This document shows, piece by piece, positions 43,741 to 53,606 of a stretch of DNA of 64,000 nt (position 1 is the stretch's first letter; every line of letters begins with the position of its first letter). The DNA comes from Saccharothrix sp. NRRL B-16348 (GTDB lineage Bacteria; Actinomycetota; Actinomycetes; Mycobacteriales; Pseudonocardiaceae), in assembly GCF_001280085.1 (NCBI RefSeq), contig NZ_LGED01000002.1, positions 1-64,000 of the forward strand, in the 5' to 3' direction. The position numbers were made by a program, and so were the translations under genes. The notes under the pieces are model-generated. The model ran no database searches, was not told where the DNA came from, and was given only the letters and a program-made list of their open reading frames with translations.

Positions 43741-46398
43741 GTGACGGCCTTGGAGGTCTCCGGACCGGCGCTGCACCGCGCGATCGTGGCGGTCGACGTG
43801 GAGGGCTTCGGCGACCCGCGGCGGACGCTGCCCCACCAACTGGGCACGCGCGCGGGCCTGTACCGGGTCGTCGAACGGGCCGTGCGGGCGGCCGGGGTGC
43901 GGTGGGAGGACTGCTACCGCGAGGACCGCGGCGACAGCGTCTTCGTCCTGGTCCCGCCCCAGGTGCCGAAGGGCCCGCTGGTCGAGGTCGTGCCGGGCGC
44001 GTTGGCGGAGGCGTTGCGCGACCACAACGCCACCAGCCCGCCCGAGCAACGGGCGCGGCTGCGGCTGGTCGTGCACGCGGGCGAGGTCGCGTTCGACGGC
44101 CACGGCGTCACCTCCACCTCACTGACCACGGCGTTCCGCCTGCTCGACGCCCCCGCGCTCAGGCAGGCGCTCGCCGAGTCGCCCGGTGTGCTGGCGCTGA
44201 TGGTGTCGGACTGGGTGTTCCAGGAAGTCGTCCGCCACTCCGCCGTGCTGGACCCGGCCACGTTCCGACCCGCGGCGGTCGTGGTGAAGCAGACCCGTGA
44301 CACCGCCTGGATCGCCCTGCCCGACCACCCCTACCCGGCCGACCTCGCCGTGCTCGACCGCGCCGCGCCACCGGACAGGGACGACGTGCCACGTCAGTTG
44401 CCCGCGCCGCGATCGCCGTTCGTCGGCCGGCAGGAGGAGCTGGACCGCCTGGACGCGGCCCTGCGGAACGCCGCGGGCACCGTGGTGATCTCGGCGATCG
44501 CGGGCGCCGGCGGCATCGGCAAGACCTGGCTGGCACTGCACTGGGCCAACCGGCGCCTCGACCGCTTCCCCGACGGGCAGTTGTTCGTCGACCTGCGCGG
44601 TTTCAGCCCCGACGGCACGCCGATGGACCCGGCGGTGGCCGTGCGCGGTTTCCTCGACGCCCTCGGCGTCGACCCCGGCCGCATCCCGGTCGACCCGCAC
44701 GCCCAGGCCGCGCTCTTCCGCGGCCTGGTGGCAGACCGGCGGATGCTGCTCGTGCTCGACAACGCCGCCGACACCGCCCAGGTCACCCCGCTGCTGCCCG
44801 GCGGCGACACCTGCACCGTCGTGGTCACCAGCCGGGAACGGCTGTCCGGCCTGATCACCAGCCACTCCGCGCACCACGTGCCGCTGGACGTGCTGGCCGA
44901 CACCGAGGCCCGCGCCCTGCTCACCGACCGGCTCGGCGCGGCGCGGGTGGCCGCCGAACCACGGGCGGTGGACGACCTGGTCGACCTGTGCGGAGGGTTC
45001 CCACTGGCGTTGAGCATCGTGGCGGCCCACGCCCAGACGCGCCCCGGCACCCCGCTGGCGACGCTCGCCGCGGAACTGCGCGAGCTGGGTCTGGACGCGC
45101 TGGACGACGACGACCCGATCGCCAGCCTGCCCGCCGTGCTGTCGTGGTCGCGGCGCGCGCTCGGTCCCGGCCAGGCCACCACGTTCGCCCTGCTGGGCAT
45201 CGCACCGGGCCACGACATCGGCCTGCACGCCGCCGCCGCGCTCACCGGTCTGTCACCCGGCGGCGCCAGGGCCCTGTTGCGCGGGCTGGAACAGGCGTCG
45301 CTGATCACCCAGGACGCCCGCGGCCGCTACCACATGCACGACCTGATCCACCTCTACGCCGCCGACACCGCGCGGACGTTGCCCGAGGCGACGCGGGAGG
45401 CCGCCCTGCGGCGGGTCGTCGACCACTACCTGCACACCGCGATCGCCGCCAACCGGCAGCTCTTCCCCGACCACGAACCCGTCCGGCTCGACGAGCCGGC
45501 GCCCGGCACGCACCTCCGACCCCCGCCGCTCGACCAGCACGCGGCACTGGCCTGGTTCGACAGCGAGCACGCCAACCTCCTGGCGGCCCAGCAGCTCGCC
45601 GGTGCGCGGGACCTGCACCTGACGTCGTGGTACCTGGCGTGGGCCATGGACACCTTCCACCACCGGCGGGTGCACTTCCACGACCGCCTCACCGCCTGGC
45701 GGGCCGGGCTGGCCGCCGCCGAACACCTGCCCGACCCCGAGGCCCGCGTCATCGCCCACCAGCGGAACGGCCGCGCGCACGCCGACCTGCGGCGGTACGA
45801 GGAAGCGGAGGAACACCTGCGCCGGGCCCTGTCGTTGGCCGAACGGCACGACAACCGCGCCCAACAGGCCCGCGCGCACCAGGAGTTCACCCGGTTGTGG
45901 GCCCTGCGGGGAGACAACCGGAAGGCCTTCGACCACGCCACCCACGCCCTGCGCCTCCACCGCGTCCTGGACGACCGTGCGGACGAGGCCCTGTCGCTCA
46001 ACCTCGTCGGCTGGTACGCGGCGTTGCTCGGCGACTTCGACCGGGCCCGTGAGCACTGCCGGGCCGCGCTTTCCCTGCAACGCGAGCACAACGCCGCGGA
46101 AGGCGAGGCGATGAGCCTGGACAGCCTCGGCTACATCGACCACCACACCGGCCGGCACGACGACGCCGTCCGGCACTACCAGCAGGCACTGACCCGGTTC
46201 CGCGAGCTGAACCACGGCTACGCCGAGGCCGACACCCTTGACGGGCTGGGGCACCCCCACGTCGCGCTGGGGCAGCACGAGCAGGCCCTCGCGGTGTGGT
46301 CGAAGGCGCTGGAGCTGTACCAGGCCCAAGGCCGCGACCACGACGCCGCGCGGGTGCGGCGTCAGCTCGACGAGCTGGACGCCGACCGGCGCGGCTGA
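43741..46398 (+). CDS. Cyclase-like/NB-ARC/TPR regulatory ATPase
   Basis: Three parts are visible. Residues 10-180 resemble a class III nucleotide-cyclase homology domain, with metal-Asp candidates D19 (AVDVEGFGD) and D65 (EDRGDSVFVL). Residues 215-520 form an NB-ARC ATPase with Walker A GAGGIGKT and RMLLVLDNAAD. The rest (about 640-885) holds TPR repeats such as YEEAEEHLRRALSLAERH. Proteins of this type act as ATP-driven switches in transcription control or defence. The GTG start lacks a clear ribosome site. The 3' end overlaps the convergent MocR gene by 37 bp. Confidence 0.8.
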   Translation: MTALEVSGPALHRAIVAVDVEGFGDPRRTLPHQLGTRAGLYRVVERAVRAAGVRWEDCYREDRGDSVFVLVPPQVPKGPLVEVVPGALAEALRDHNATSPPEQRARLRLVVHAGEVAFDGHGVTSTSLTTAFRLLDAPALRQALAESPGVLALMVSDWVFQEVVRHSAVLDPATFRPAAVVVKQTRDTAWIALPDHPYPADLAVLDRAAPPDRDDVPRQLPAPRSPFVGRQEELDRLDAALRNAAGTVVISAIAGAGGIGKTWLALHWANRRLDRFPDGQLFVDLRGFSPDGTPMDPAVAVRGFLDALGVDPGRIPVDPHAQAALFRGLVADRRMLLVLDNAADTAQVTPLLPGGDTCTVVVTSRERLSGLITSHSAHHVPLDVLADTEARALLTDRLGAARVAAEPRAVDDLVDLCGGFPLALSIVAAHAQTRPGTPLATLAAELRELGLDALDDDDPIASLPAVLSWSRRALGPGQATTFALLGIAPGHDIGLHAAAALTGLSPGGARALLRGLEQASLITQDARGRYHMHDLIHLYAADTARTLPEATREAALRRVVDHYLHTAIAANRQLFPDHEPVRLDEPAPGTHLRPPPLDQHAALAWFDSEHANLLAAQQLAGARDLHLTSWYLAWAMDTFHHRRVHFHDRLTAWRAGLAAAEHLPDPEARVIAHQRNGRAHADLRRYEEAEEHLRRALSLAERHDNRAQQARAHQEFTRLWALRGDNRKAFDHATHALRLHRVLDDRADEALSLNLVGWYAALLGDFDRAREHCRAALSLQREHNAAEGEAMSLDSLGYIDHHTGRHDDAVRHYQQALTRFRELNHGYAEADTLDGLGHPHVALGQHEQALAVWSKALELYQAQGRDHDAARVRRQLDELDADRRG

Positions 46399-47822
46399 TC
46401 GGGCCGGCGGGTGCGGGGAGCCGCGAGTGCGGTCGAGCGCAGTGCCTCGCGCAGGAGTGCCACGGCCGCCGGGATCTCCGTGTCGCCGATGTTGCCGTAG
46501 CCGAGCACGAGGGCGCGTCCCGGCGACTGCTCCGTGCGGTAGTCGTCGAGGTCCGCCAGGCGCAGGCCGGCGGACGCCGCGGCCTGGACCGTGCGGCGGG
46601 TGTCGGTGTCGTCCGGCAGGTGCAGCAGGACGTGCAGGCCGGCGGCGGTGCCGGCGGGTCGGCCCTCCGGGACCTCGGCGGCCAGGGTGTCGAGCAGCAG
46701 GTCGCGGCGGGCGCGGAAGCGGCGGCGGGCGGCGCGCAGGTGGGCGTCGTACCAGCCGCGGTCGATGAAGGTGGACAGCGCCAGTTGGTCCAGGACCGGT
46801 GGGGCGGCGGCCACCGGGTTCGCGGTGCGCAGCGCCGGGATCATCACGGGCGGCGCGACCAGCCAGCCGAGGCCGAGGGCCGGGGACAGGGTCTTGCTGA
46901 CCGTGCCCAGGAGGAAGACCCGGCCGGGGTCCAGGCCCTGCATGACGGCGACGGGGTGGTGGTCGTAGCGGAACTCGGCGTCGTAGTCGTCCTCGATGAC
47001 GAAGCCGTCGACCTCGCGGGCCCAGCGCACCAGGCGGGCCCGGCGCGCCGGTGACAGCACCGTGCCGGTCGGGAACTGGTGCGCCGCGCCGACCACGACC
47101 GCCCTGGCCGGCGTGCGGACCAGGTCGTCCACCCGGAGGCCGTCCTGGTCCACCGGCACGGGGTGCGCGCGCAGGCCGGCGCTGGTCACGGCGGCACGCA
47201 GCCGCGGCCAGCCCGGGTGTTCCACCGCCACGTCCGTGATCCCCTCGGCGTGCAACGCGCGGCACGTGCGGGCCAGGCCGTCGGTGACGCCGGCGCACAC
47301 GGACACGGACGTGGCGTCGGCGTCCGCGCCGCGTGACCGCCGCAGGTACTCCGCGAGCGTCGTGCGCAGCGCCGCGTGCCCGGCCGGGTCGGGGATGTCG
47401 AGGTCGTACTGGACGGCCGAGCCGATGACCGCCCGGACGGCGTCGGCCCAGCGACGGCGCGGGAACGCCCGCAGGTCCGGCAGGCCGGGCGCGAGGTCGT
47501 ACCGGATCGCCGGACGGGCCGGCGCCCGCTGCGCGCGAGGACGATCGGCCGTCACGGGAGACCACGAGACCCGCGTGGCCGAACCGACCCGCGCGGTGAG
47601 GTAGCCCTCCGCGACGAGCTGCCCGTACGCCTCCGTCACGACCCAGCGCGAGCAGCCCAGGTCCTCCGCCAGCGCCCGGCTCGGCGGCACGGCGGCGCCC
47701 TCCGCCAGCCGGCCGTCCCGGATCGCGGCACGCAGCGCGTGCGCCAGGCGGTCGTGCAGGCGGCCGCGCCCACCGACCTCCAGCAGCGTCGCCCACGCGA
47801 AATTGGTCTGGGAAACCGTCAC
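46362..47822 (-). CDS. MocR/PdxR-type GntR regulator with aminotransferase domain
   Basis: An N-terminal GntR winged helix (about residues 18-85, with VPPSRALAEDLGCSRWVVTEAYGQL) is fused to a fold-type I aminotransferase domain. The PLP-lysine lies in GTVSKTLSPALGLGW, with the preceding EDDYDAEFRY. MocR proteins sense PLP or amines and often control vitamin B6 or amine genes. The GTG at 47822 is chosen from the start of domain homology. It is divergent from the aldo/keto reductases with only 45 bp between, which it likely regulates. Confidence 0.9.
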   Translation of the reverse strand: MTVSQTNFAWATLLEVGGRGRLHDRLAHALRAAIRDGRLAEGAAVPPSRALAEDLGCSRWVVTEAYGQLVAEGYLTARVGSATRVSWSPVTADRPRAQRAPARPAIRYDLAPGLPDLRAFPRRRWADAVRAVIGSAVQYDLDIPDPAGHAALRTTLAEYLRRSRGADADATSVSVCAGVTDGLARTCRALHAEGITDVAVEHPGWPRLRAAVTSAGLRAHPVPVDQDGLRVDDLVRTPARAVVVGAAHQFPTGTVLSPARRARLVRWAREVDGFVIEDDYDAEFRYDHHPVAVMQGLDPGRVFLLGTVSKTLSPALGLGWLVAPPVMIPALRTANPVAAAPPVLDQLALSTFIDRGWYDAHLRAARRRFRARRDLLLDTLAAEVPEGRPAGTAAGLHVLLHLPDDTDTRRTVQAAASAGLRLADLDDYRTEQSPGRALVLGYGNIGDTEIPAAVALLREALRSTALAAPRTRRPDQPRRSASSSSS

Positions 47823-47867
47823 GGGATTGGAGCGTACTGCCGAGCCGAATCGCCCTACGGTGGCGGC

Positions 47868-48809
47868 ATGGTTGAGAAGTTGGCTCTGGGGGCCATGTTG
47901 TTCGGCACGGTCACGGACGAGCGGCGGTCGTTCGAGATCCTGGACCGCTACGTGGACGCCGGCGGCGTCTGGATCGACACCGCGAACTGCTACGCGTTCT
48001 GGGAGGACCCGAGCGGGTTCGGCGGGCAGAGCGAGGCGTTGCTGGGTCGCTGGCTGGCGAGCCGACCCGGCGTCCGCGACCGCGTCCGGATCAGCACGAA
48101 GGTGGGCTGCGAGCCGACCGAGGCCGGGCGGTTCCCGGAGACGGCCGAGGGCCTGTCGGCCGGTGTCGTCAAGAACGGGATCGAGGGCAGCCTCCGCAGG
48201 CTCGGCACGGACCACGTCGAGCTGTACTGGGCGCACAAGCCCGACCCGGTGACGCCGCTGGAGGAGACGGTCGCCGCGTTCGACGAGCTGGTGTCCGCGG
48301 GCGCGGTCGGCCGGCTCGGCTGCTCCAACTACCCCATCTGGCAGGTCGAACGGGCGCGGCAGCTCGCCCAGGCTCACGGTCGCGTCGGCTACACCGCGGT
48401 GCAGCAGCACCACACGTACCTGCGACCGCGGCCGGGGACGCAACCCACCGTGGTGCACCGGTTCGGTGAGGTCGACGACGAGGTGATCCACTACCTGGAA
48501 CACCACCCGGATATGGCGCTGTGGGCCTACACGCCGCTGCTCAGCGGCCGGTACACCCGCACGGACAAGCCGCTGCCCGCCGAGTACGACCACCCCGGCA
48601 CCACGAGCCGCCTGGCCGTCCTGGACGAGATCGCCGCCGAGACCGGCGCGAACCGCAACCAGGTCGTGCTCGCGTGGCTGACCGGCGGCGGCATCGACGT
48701 CACGCCGATCGTCGGCGTCAGCTCGGTGGAGCAGCTCGACGACGCGTTCGCCGGGGTGTCGCTCGACCTGACCGAGGGCCAGCGCCACCGGCTGGACGCG
48801 GCGGCGTGA
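47868..48809 (+). CDS. Aldo/keto reductase (first tandem copy)
   Basis: The 313-residue NADPH-dependent reductase has a TIM-barrel fold. The catalytic residues lie in DTANCYAF (Asp, Tyr), STKVG (Lys) and YWAHKPD (His); the C-terminal cofactor stretch is PIVGVSSVEQLDDA. It would reduce an aldehyde or ketone. The next gene is a near-copy, sharing a GTGA overlap with its stop. Proximity to the divergent MocR regulator hints at a PLP-related or amine-derived aldehyde, but this is inference. Confidence 0.88.
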   Translation: MVEKLALGAMLFGTVTDERRSFEILDRYVDAGGVWIDTANCYAFWEDPSGFGGQSEALLGRWLASRPGVRDRVRISTKVGCEPTEAGRFPETAEGLSAGVVKNGIEGSLRRLGTDHVELYWAHKPDPVTPLEETVAAFDELVSAGAVGRLGCSNYPIWQVERARQLAQAHGRVGYTAVQQHHTYLRPRPGTQPTVVHRFGEVDDEVIHYLEHHPDMALWAYTPLLSGRYTRTDKPLPAEYDHPGTTSRLAVLDEIAAETGANRNQVVLAWLTGGGIDVTPIVGVSSVEQLDDAFAGVSLDLTEGQRHRLDAAA

Positions 48810-49732
48810 TCGGCGACCTCGTCCTGGGCGCCATGTGGTTCGGCACGGTCACCGACGAGCGGCGGTCGTTCGAGGTCCTGGACCGCTACGTGGACGCCGG
48901 CGGCGCCTGGATCGACACCGCCGACTCGTACGCGTACTGGGTGGACCCCGCCGGCGCCGGCGGGCAGAGCGAGACCGTGCTCGGGCGGTGGCTCGCCGCC
49001 CGGCCCGGTGTCCGCGACCGCGTCCGGATCAGCACGAAGGTGGGCGCCGCGCCGACCGGCGACGGCGCCGTCGAAGGGCTGTCGGCCGGTGCGGTGAAGA
49101 GCGCGATCGAGGGCAGCCTCCGGCGGCTGGGCACGGACCACGTCGAGCTGTACTGGGCGCACCTGCCCGATCCGGCCACGCCGTTGGAGGAGACGGTCGC
49201 CGCGTTCGACGACGTGGTCACGGCGGGTGCGGTCGGCCGGCTCGGCTGCTCCAACTACCCGGTCTGGCAGGTCGAACGGGCACGGCAGCTCGCCCAGGTC
49301 CACGGTCGCGTCGGCTTCACGGCCGTGCAGCAGCACCACACGTACCTGCGGCCGCGGCCGGGGATCTGGCCGACCGTGGTCCGGTTCGGCGCGCTCAGCG
49401 ACGAGGTGATCCACTACGTCGAACACCACCCGGACATGGCGCTGTGGGCGTACACGCCGCTGCTGAGCGGCCGGTACACCCGCGCCGACAAGCCGCTGCC
49501 GGCCGAGTACGACCACCCCGGCACCACGAACCGCTTGGCCGCGTTGGACGAGATCGCCGCCGAGACCGGCACGAACCGCAACCAGGTGGTGCTGGCGTGG
49601 CTGACGGGTGCGAACCCGCCGGTCACGCCGATCGTCGGTGTCAGCACCGTCGAGCAGCTCGACGACGCGATCGCCGGGGTGTCGCTCGACCTGACCGAGG
49701 ACCAGCGCCACCGCCTGGACGCGGCGGCGTGA
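48806..49732 (+). CDS. Aldo/keto reductase (second tandem copy)
   Basis: This 308-residue enzyme repeats the preceding reductase over its whole length with few changes (DTADSYAY for DTANCYAF, AHLPDPATPLEE for AHKPDPVTPLEE), so the pair arose by duplication. The catalytic tetrad is intact. It starts at a GTG inside the stop of copy one and lacks three residues at the N-terminus and some in the loop near residue 80. A strong hairpin follows the stop. Confidence 0.88.
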   Translation: MIGDLVLGAMWFGTVTDERRSFEVLDRYVDAGGAWIDTADSYAYWVDPAGAGGQSETVLGRWLAARPGVRDRVRISTKVGAAPTGDGAVEGLSAGAVKSAIEGSLRRLGTDHVELYWAHLPDPATPLEETVAAFDDVVTAGAVGRLGCSNYPVWQVERARQLAQVHGRVGFTAVQQHHTYLRPRPGIWPTVVRFGALSDEVIHYVEHHPDMALWAYTPLLSGRYTRADKPLPAEYDHPGTTNRLAALDEIAAETGTNRNQVVLAWLTGANPPVTPIVGVSTVEQLDDAIAGVSLDLTEDQRHRLDAAA

Positions 49733-49734
49733 GG

Positions 49735-49769
49735 GCCGGGTTCGCCGGAGGGGGTCCGGCGAACCCGGC
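49735..49769. terminator. 15-bp perfect hairpin between convergent genes
   Basis: Arms at 49735-49749 and 49755-49769 are perfect complements around a GGGGG loop. It starts three bases after the reductase stop and ends six before the GH2 gene's stop, so it terminates both. Confidence 0.8.
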
Positions 49770-49775
49770 TGTCGG

Positions 49776-52700
49776 TCACGCCCCGGCCGGCATGCCCGCG
49801 CGTGCCTCCTGGACGGTCAGCGGACGCACGGTCAGCGTGTACTCGTAGGTGGTGTCCGGGCGGACCTGGCTGCGTGGCCGCACCGGGTTCGGGGTGTCGC
49901 CGACACCCGTGACGGCGTGGCTCGCGTGCAGGGTCACCCAACCCTTGTTCCGCTGGAGCTGGAACGGGTACGCGGCCCGGTCGAGGTCGTCGTACGGCGT
50001 CACGCTGACGTCCTTCGCACCCGCCACCAGCAGGCCGCCCGTGCGGCCGTCGGTGAGCAGCGCCCAGCGCGAGTCGGTGTGGTTGCCGTGGTCCTGCGGG
50101 CGGTGGTAGTCGACGTACTGCTCGTCCACTGTGGACGAGTGGACGCCGATCGGCGTGCCGTCCTTGCGGTCAGCGTAGCTCTCGGCCTTGCGCCCGTACC
50201 AGGCGAACCGGTCGTAGCTGTCGGGCACGGCGAGCGAGACGCCCACGCGCGGCAGGTACGGCAGGGTGCGCATGGCGCCCTGAGGGGTGACCTTGTGCCC
50301 GAGCCGCAGCACGCCGCCGCGTTCGACGGTGTAGGTCATCGTCTGGTCGAACCACGCGCCGGTGACGTCCGGCGCGGCCACCCGGCTGTCCACGACCACG
50401 CGCACACCGGACTCGGCCGGTTCGACCCGGACGTCGGTGACGGTGGTGGCGAGCCGGTCCAGCCCGGCCTTGCGCCAGTCCTCCCCTTCCGCGCGGCCCC
50501 ACGCGAAGGTCTCGTTGCTGATCGGCGCACGCCACGCGTCCAGCTCCGGCCCGCCGGCAAGCAGTTCCCGGTCGCGGACCTTGATCGACGACAACGTGCC
50601 GGTCTTCTTGTCGACCGTGTAGCTCACGCCCTGGGCCTCCGCCGTGACCGCGCCGGCGGTGTCGGCCGTGATGGCCGCGCCACCGCCCTTCGGCGTCGCG
50701 TCCAGGCCCGGCACCTCGGTGCCGCCGAGGGAGAACTGGTCGTGCGCCAGGACGTGACCGGCCGGCACCATGGGCCCGGCCGACGTGGTCACCGCCTCGA
50801 CGGTGAGGAACCGTTCGCGGTCGGCGGGGTTCGCGGGCGCGGGCACCCGGACCGCGCCGGTCGAGTTCGCCGCCACCCGCAGCGGCTGCCGCCCCTGCGT
50901 CACGACCCGCGAGCCCTCCGTCACCCGCCACCGCAGGTCCAGGTCGTCGGTGCCGCTGAACTGCCGTTCGTTGAGCACCGACAGCACGCCGCCGGCGTAG
51001 CCGAACCGCAGCGGTTGGTGCGCCCACGCCAGCTGCGCCGTCTCCGGCTGGGCGTCGCGGTCGGGGCTGATCAGGCCGTCGAGGCCGGACAGGCTGGAGC
51101 CGTAGGACAGGTGCGTGCCGCGTTCCTCGACGCGGTCGAAGTCCAGTGCCAGCACCGCGCCGCCGACGGGCTCGGCCGCGGTCAGCTCCGCCGGGGTGAG
51201 GGGCCGGTCGTAGATCCGGACGTCGTCCACCGCGCCGTGCGCCATCCGACCGACCTTGGCCGGGTCGTTCCACGACGTCTCGAAGTCGCGCCCGATGTTC
51301 ACCTCGGCCGACGACGGGTCGATCGCGCCGGTGAACGGCTTGCTCGCCACCTCGCGGCCGTCGATGTAGAGGCGCAGCGCCGTGCCGTCGTAGGTGCCGC
51401 TGACCCGGTGCCAGTTGCCGTAGAAGTCGCTCGGGACGGTGGCCTGCACCGCCTGCCAGGTGCCGCTGTGGATGAAGAACTCCAGGGTGTTCTCGGTCTT
51501 CATCTTCAGCGCGTACTGGTGGTCGCCCTTGCCGACGATGCGGAAGTCACCGCTCCACCGCGCCGGCTTGACCCACGCGTCCAGGGTCAGCGCCTTGCCG
51601 GTGATGTCGAGCTTGCGGTCGCGGTAGACCTCCACGAAGTCGTCCAGGCCGGACAGGTGCAGCGCCTTGCCGCGGTGGCCGTCGACCAGCTCCGGAGCGC
51701 CGGTCAGGTGCGCGGAGATGTTGTTCCCGGACGAGTCGGGCAGGATGCGGACCCGCTGCCGGATGCTGGCCTCGGCCCAGTCCCAGACGAAGCCGCCCTG
51801 GGTGGCGGGGTTGGCCCGGACGGTGTCCCAGAACTCGCGGAAGTTGCCGAGGCTGTTGCCCATCGCGTGCGCGTACTCGCCGAAGATCAACGGCTTGGTC
51901 GTGCTCTTCGCCTGCTGCTCGAACCGCTCCGGCGACGGGTAGCGCGGGCCCCACACGTCGGCGAACGGCGCGTCGCCGTCCGGGTTGTTGGACTGGTGGT
52001 ACTTGGGCCGGGTCGGCTCGTTCGCGTCCAGCCACTCGGCCATCGCGTAGTGGTGCGCGCCGAGCCCGGCCTCGTTGCCGGTGTCCCACAGGAACACGCT
52101 CGGGTGGTTCTTGTCCCGCTCGACCATGGCGGTGAAGCGGTCCAGGAACGCGGGCCGCCACTCCGGCTGGTTCGCCTGGCACCAGCGCGAGCAGTCCTCG
52201 TGGTTGTGGGTCTCGATGTCGACCTCGTCGGCGATCCACAGGCCGTGCTCGTCGGCCAGCTCGTAGAAGTACGGGTCCGACGGGTAGTGCGAGGTGCGGA
52301 CGGCGTTGACGTTGAGCTGCTCCATCAGCGCCACGTCGCGTTCCTGCGCGGCGCGCGGCACGTGGCGGCCGTGGTCGGGATCGGTCTCCGCCCGGTTGAC
52401 GCCCTTGAACAGCACGCGCTTGCCGTTGACCAGCAGTTGCTTGTCGCGGATCTCGATCTCGCGGAAGCCGGTGGTCTCGGAGGTGATGTGCGTCGTGCCG
52501 TCGGGCGCGGTCAGGGTGAGCACGACGGTGTGGAGGTTCGGGGTCTCGTCGGTCCACTTCGCCGGGTCGCGCACCGGCAGGTCCAGCCGGACCTGCCCGC
52601 CCCGGTCGGTCACCTCGACGTCGCCGGTGGTCCGGCCGACCTCGGCGCCGCGGGCGTCGCGCAGGCTCGCGGTGACGCGGTGCCTGCCGGTGGCGCCGCC

Positions 52701-53528
52701 GGGCTTGTGGCCCACCTCGACGGCGGCCGTGAGGGTCGCGTCGGTGTAGGTGGCGTCCAGGTCCGTCCGCAGCGTCACGTCGCCGACGTAGGTCGCGGGC
52801 GTCGAGTGCAGGCGGACCGAGCGGAAGATGCCCGAGTACCGCCACTGGTCGACGTCCTCCAGGTAGGCGCCCGCGCTCCACCGGTGCACCTGCACGGCGA
52901 CGCGGTTGCGTCCCGGCTTCAGCGCCGCCGTGACGTCGAACTCCGCCGGGGTGTAGCCGCCCTGGTCGTAGCCGACGTAGGCGCCGTTGACCCAGACGAA
53001 GTAGCCGGACGTGACGCCCTCGAAGCGCAGGAACGTGCGGCGGCCCGTCCAGTCGGCGGGCACGTCGAAGTCACGCGTGTAGGCGCCGGTCGGGTTGACG
53101 TCGCGCGGCACGCGGGGCGGGTCGTCCGGCTGGATCTCGGTGGCGATGTTGCGGAAGATCGGGTGGTCGAGGCCGTCGGTCTGCCAGGTGTGCGGCACCG
53201 AGACCTCGCGCCAGCCGGACGTGTCGTAGCCGTCGGCGTGGAAGCCGGCGGGCACCTCCTCCGGCCGCTTGGCCATCGCGATCCGCCACTTGCCGTCCAA
53301 CGACCGCGTGAAGGGCGAGTCGTCGTCCCGCCGGACGGCCGAGTCGACGTCGGCGTACGGGCGGAGGTAGGCGTGCGCCGGCTCCTGCCCCTCCGCGACC
53401 ATGCCGGGGTTCTCGAGGTAGGAGTAGAGGTCGCCGGGAGGTGCGGCGGTGGCGGCGCCCGGACTCAGCCCCACCACCGAAGCACCTACAACGAACATGA
53501 CTGTTACCAGAGCGCGCAGGCGCGACAT
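49776..53528 (-). CDS. Secreted GH2 beta-galactosidase with inserted LamG domain
   Basis: A signal peptide (to about residue 29) leads into the LacZ-type domain series: sugar-binding and immunoglobulin-like domains, then the TIM barrel. The acid/base Glu lies in WDTGNEAGLGAHHYAM and the nucleophile Glu in IFGEYAHAMGNSLG. Just after WDWAEASIRQR the barrel is interrupted by about 190 residues of LamG/concanavalin-like fold (FVEVYRDRKL ... GAVDDVRIYDRPLTPAE); the barrel then resumes, followed by the small-chain domains. It would release galactose outside the cell. GGAGG precedes the ATG. LacI-type operators lie upstream. Confidence 0.92.
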   Translation of the reverse strand: MSRLRALVTVMFVVGASVVGLSPGAATAAPPGDLYSYLENPGMVAEGQEPAHAYLRPYADVDSAVRRDDDSPFTRSLDGKWRIAMAKRPEEVPAGFHADGYDTSGWREVSVPHTWQTDGLDHPIFRNIATEIQPDDPPRVPRDVNPTGAYTRDFDVPADWTGRRTFLRFEGVTSGYFVWVNGAYVGYDQGGYTPAEFDVTAALKPGRNRVAVQVHRWSAGAYLEDVDQWRYSGIFRSVRLHSTPATYVGDVTLRTDLDATYTDATLTAAVEVGHKPGGATGRHRVTASLRDARGAEVGRTTGDVEVTDRGGQVRLDLPVRDPAKWTDETPNLHTVVLTLTAPDGTTHITSETTGFREIEIRDKQLLVNGKRVLFKGVNRAETDPDHGRHVPRAAQERDVALMEQLNVNAVRTSHYPSDPYFYELADEHGLWIADEVDIETHNHEDCSRWCQANQPEWRPAFLDRFTAMVERDKNHPSVFLWDTGNEAGLGAHHYAMAEWLDANEPTRPKYHQSNNPDGDAPFADVWGPRYPSPERFEQQAKSTTKPLIFGEYAHAMGNSLGNFREFWDTVRANPATQGGFVWDWAEASIRQRVRILPDSSGNNISAHLTGAPELVDGHRGKALHLSGLDDFVEVYRDRKLDITGKALTLDAWVKPARWSGDFRIVGKGDHQYALKMKTENTLEFFIHSGTWQAVQATVPSDFYGNWHRVSGTYDGTALRLYIDGREVASKPFTGAIDPSSAEVNIGRDFETSWNDPAKVGRMAHGAVDDVRIYDRPLTPAELTAAEPVGGAVLALDFDRVEERGTHLSYGSSLSGLDGLISPDRDAQPETAQLAWAHQPLRFGYAGGVLSVLNERQFSGTDDLDLRWRVTEGSRVVTQGRQPLRVAANSTGAVRVPAPANPADRERFLTVEAVTTSAGPMVPAGHVLAHDQFSLGGTEVPGLDATPKGGGAAITADTAGAVTAEAQGVSYTVDKKTGTLSSIKVRDRELLAGGPELDAWRAPISNETFAWGRAEGEDWRKAGLDRLATTVTDVRVEPAESGVRVVVDSRVAAPDVTGAWFDQTMTYTVERGGVLRLGHKVTPQGAMRTLPYLPRVGVSLAVPDSYDRFAWYGRKAESYADRKDGTPIGVHSSTVDEQYVDYHRPQDHGNHTDSRWALLTDGRTGGLLVAGAKDVSVTPYDDLDRAAYPFQLQRNKGWVTLHASHAVTGVGDTPNPVRPRSQVRPDTTYEYTLTVRPLTVQEARAGMPAGA

Positions 53529-53606
53529 GCTGAACCTCCATGTTCAACCAGAACTACACAAGATTCACCAGGTTCGCGCGTCACGTCAAGGGGCGCCGGT
53601 GCGGTT

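Noticed and set aside
45253..47796. 847-codon frame opposite the NB-ARC and MocR genes
   Set aside because: It runs across two real genes of different strand, is Arg/Pro/Gly-rich, and shows no domain.
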